Part shown: piece after piece, positions 6,087 to 7,405 of the stretch
Position numbering within the stretch: the stretch's first letter is position 1
How the letters are laid out: the number at the start of each line of letters is the position of its first letter
Assembly (NCBI GenBank): GCA_903867285.1
Contig: CAIPQX010000156.1
Coordinates: forward strand, 1 to 7,405
Origin: an uncultured Actinomycetes bacterium
GTDB lineage: Bacteria; Actinomycetota; Actinomycetes; Nanopelagicales; Nanopelagicaceae
Length of the DNA: 7,405 bases
Direction of reading: 5' to 3'
Made by a program: the position numbers and the translations under genes
Notes under the pieces: model-generated
What the model was told of the DNA's origin: nothing
Seen by the model: the letters and a program-made list of their open reading frames with translations, nothing else
Database searches by the model: none

Positions 6087-6824
6087 GTGGATACAGCTAC
6101 ACCTGCAAAGTCGAAGACTGCGATCGGGGCACTTATTGCAATAGTGCTCGGAGTCGCCGTCGTCGCCGGAGTCGGCTTTACGCTCCATACGGTTTCAGCA
6201 GCCCCGCAACCGAGTCTTTACGCCACCAAGGTAGGAACGATTGTTGCTGCCGATGGCAAGACATACAACCATTACACAATTGCTGATGGAGTGTATGCAG
6301 ATCCCATCAATTCAAAGGCGCATGGAACCAGTGCAACCAGCGATGGTGGGCATCCAAGCTGGCCTTCATACGGCCCAAGTACAGATTTCGTTTTACCGGC
6401 AAATTCATATATCACCATGACTCTTACTGTGTATGACGGTGGAGAAAAATTGAATACTCCTTATTTCGGAAGCGTAGTTGGAACCGTTGACGGAACTGTC
6501 TCTTACGACGGAGTCAGTAAATCTTCACTTCCATTCAATGCTGTCGAACACACATTTACTTTGCACGGGCTACCAACTTCAACTCAGGATCCGCTCTTTG
6601 TAAATGTTCCGCTTCCTGTAAACACCGATGCCGAGATGAAGGCATACAACGACGATCCAACAAAACTTCCTGTCGGCCACAAAGTAACCTTCTCCTTTAT
6701 GACAAAAGGTGCTGGTCACTACGTTTGGAACTGTGAATACCCATGTGGTGACTCCACCTACCAGGGCTTCGGCGCTGTTATGGGTCAATTGGGGTACATG
6801 AGCGGAAAGGTAACCGTCGCATAA
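6087..6824 (+). CDS. Membrane-anchored cupredoxin-like protein with CxxxC motif
   Basis: A 245-aa protein starting at GTG 6087. Residues 11-33 form one membrane helix or signal anchor, with AA-P near 38-40 as a possible cleavage site. The rest is predicted extracytoplasmic and beta-rich. The C-terminal end has a cupredoxin signature: VEHTFTLHG (153-161), then GHYVWNCEYPCGDS (210-223), then GFGAVMGQLGYMSGKVTV (227-244). Candidate copper ligands are His155, Cys216, Cys220 and Met232 or Met238. The C-x3-C-G core recalls the CuA site of oxidase subunit II, but the histidine expected four residues after the second Cys is absent (Thr224), and the first His is about 60 rather than about 35 residues upstream. 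It is therefore not a normal CuA domain. It could be a type 1 copper electron carrier or a copper chaperone. I recall anonymous actinobacterial proteins with the same PCG...GFG..M...GYM ending. Its stop overlaps the coxB ATG (TAATG), so the two are coupled. Confidence 0.82.
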   Translation: MDTATPAKSKTAIGALIAIVLGVAVVAGVGFTLHTVSAAPQPSLYATKVGTIVAADGKTYNHYTIADGVYADPINSKAHGTSATSDGGHPSWPSYGPSTDFVLPANSYITMTLTVYDGGEKLNTPYFGSVVGTVDGTVSYDGVSKSSLPFNAVEHTFTLHGLPTSTQDPLFVNVPLPVNTDAEMKAYNDDPTKLPVGHKVTFSFMTKGAGHYVWNCEYPCGDSTYQGFGAVMGQLGYMSGKVTVA

Positions 6825-7405
6825 TGTCTGATCATGACCATGAAGTAATGCCACCAACTCCCGGGGCACGCATAGCAACTTTCATGAAGCGTAAAGACGT
6901 CAGTCAAACCTTCATGCTCTGGATCTTCTTCACCGCTGTATTTGTGGTGCTTGGACTATGGGCTTATCCGAAGTGGATGCCGCTTGTCCTAAGCAAGCAG
7001 ATGCAATCTAATGAAGACATCATGATCTGGTTCACTGTGATTTCAGCACCTATCGCTGGAGTCGTGCTCTCTATTGCAACCAAATCCTTCTTAAACATGC
7101 ACCGCGGAGATACTCCTCCCGAGGATGGCGTCGCTATCAGAACTAATGGCCCAGTTGTGATTATTTGGACAGCTACTTCGGTGCTCTTCTGTATCGTGGC
7201 AATTGTTTGGGGCTTGGTAGCTCTGAATACTGAATCCATTGCTGCTGCCACCGATGCGCCTAAATCACTTATTGTTGATGTCACAGGTGCGCAATGGGCT
7301 TGGTCTTTCTACTATCCAGCACAGAACATCCACACTCACACTATGAATATCCCGGTCGACCAGCCAGTGACTTTCAACATCATCTCTGATGATGTAAACC
7401 ACTCA
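6824..7405 (+). CDS. coxB: Cytochrome c oxidase subunit II, 3'-truncated by the window
   Basis: The first 194 codons of a subunit II that carries electrons from cytochrome c or another donor through CuA to the heme-copper centre. Near the edge are the subunit II landmarks VTGAQWAWSFYYP (153-165, the aromatic cluster), MNIPVDQPVTFNI (174-186) and DDVNHS (189-194). The His is the first CuA ligand, and the Cys-rich half lies beyond the edge. Upstream of this are three hydrophobic stretches (about 29-48, 66-85, 109-134) rather than the usual two, and a His/Asp-rich start (SDHDHE). An additional N-terminal helix or an uncleaved signal is possible. The ATG overlaps the preceding stop. GGAAAGG at 6804-6810 is 13 nt away, so re-initiation by ribosomes finishing the cupredoxin gene is likely. 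The gene is open to the end and is followed, presumably, by subunit I. Confidence 0.9.
   Translation, partial: MSDHDHEVMPPTPGARIATFMKRKDVSQTFMLWIFFTAVFVVLGLWAYPKWMPLVLSKQMQSNEDIMIWFTVISAPIAGVVLSIATKSFLNMHRGDTPPEDGVAIRTNGPVVIIWTATSVLFCIVAIVWGLVALNTESIAAATDAPKSLIVDVTGAQWAWSFYYPAQNIHTHTMNIPVDQPVTFNIISDDVNHS

Noticed and set aside
5972..6286. Rightward reading frame starting ATG 5972 with AAGGAG just upstream
   Set aside because: The AAGGAG is only 2 nt from the ATG, the product is Ser/Arg/Cys-rich with no recognisable structure, and it overlaps the membrane helix and mature start of the cupredoxin gene in another frame.

Overview
The window looks like a chromosomal segment of a mid-GC actinobacterium, plausibly a freshwater planktonic lineage of the Nanopelagicales (acI) type. 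The reasons are indirect. Base composition is roughly balanced by eye (not counted), spacers are very short, and starts overlap stops (TAATG twice). The neighbours are actinobacterial in flavour: an aminoacyl-phosphatidylglycerol synthase beside a putative esterase, a YncE-type propeller ending in an actinobacterial-looking tail, and Caa3_CtaG with cytochrome oxidase subunit II. Lineage is inference; the protein family calls are much firmer. No RNA genes, CRISPR arrays, insertion sequences or long repeats were seen, and no stretch over 300 bases lacks a gene.

Left block (1-4849). A truncated gene reads leftward off the edge from a TTG start (1-101). A tight rightward operon follows: an exported NodB-like polysaccharide deacetylase with a Tat signal (239-949), a secreted YVTN/YncE-type beta-propeller (956-2062), and a membrane aminoacyl-phosphatidylglycerol synthase of the MprF/LysX C-terminal family (2062-3729). 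The synthase converges on, and overlaps by 26 bp, a leftward gene for a membrane-anchored serine esterase facing the cell exterior (3704-4849). An aaPGS paired with a putative esterase matches the alanyl-diacylglycerol / alanyl-phosphatidylglycerol pathway described in Corynebacterium glutamicum. I read this block as cell-envelope modification: aminoacylated lipids plus glycan deacetylation, with a propeller of unknown role.

Right block (4877-7405). Two overlapping leftward genes encode a small two-helix membrane protein (4877-5128) and the cytochrome oxidase assembly factor CtaG (5103-5900). Across a roughly 190-bp divergent spacer lies a rightward pair: an anchored cupredoxin-like protein with a CxxxC motif (6087-6824), translationally coupled to cytochrome c oxidase subunit II (6824 to the edge). 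The subunit II reading is cut exactly at its first CuA histidine. The divergent spacer holds a perfect 16-bp palindrome and a second 13-bp inverted repeat, both good operator candidates. This block concerns copper delivery to, and electron entry into, a heme-copper oxidase.

The most interesting points are the cupredoxin that keeps the CxxxC core but lacks the CuA histidine and is coupled to subunit II, the palindrome between ctaG and the cox genes, and the convergent aaPGS/esterase pair with an upstream deacetylase-propeller cassette.
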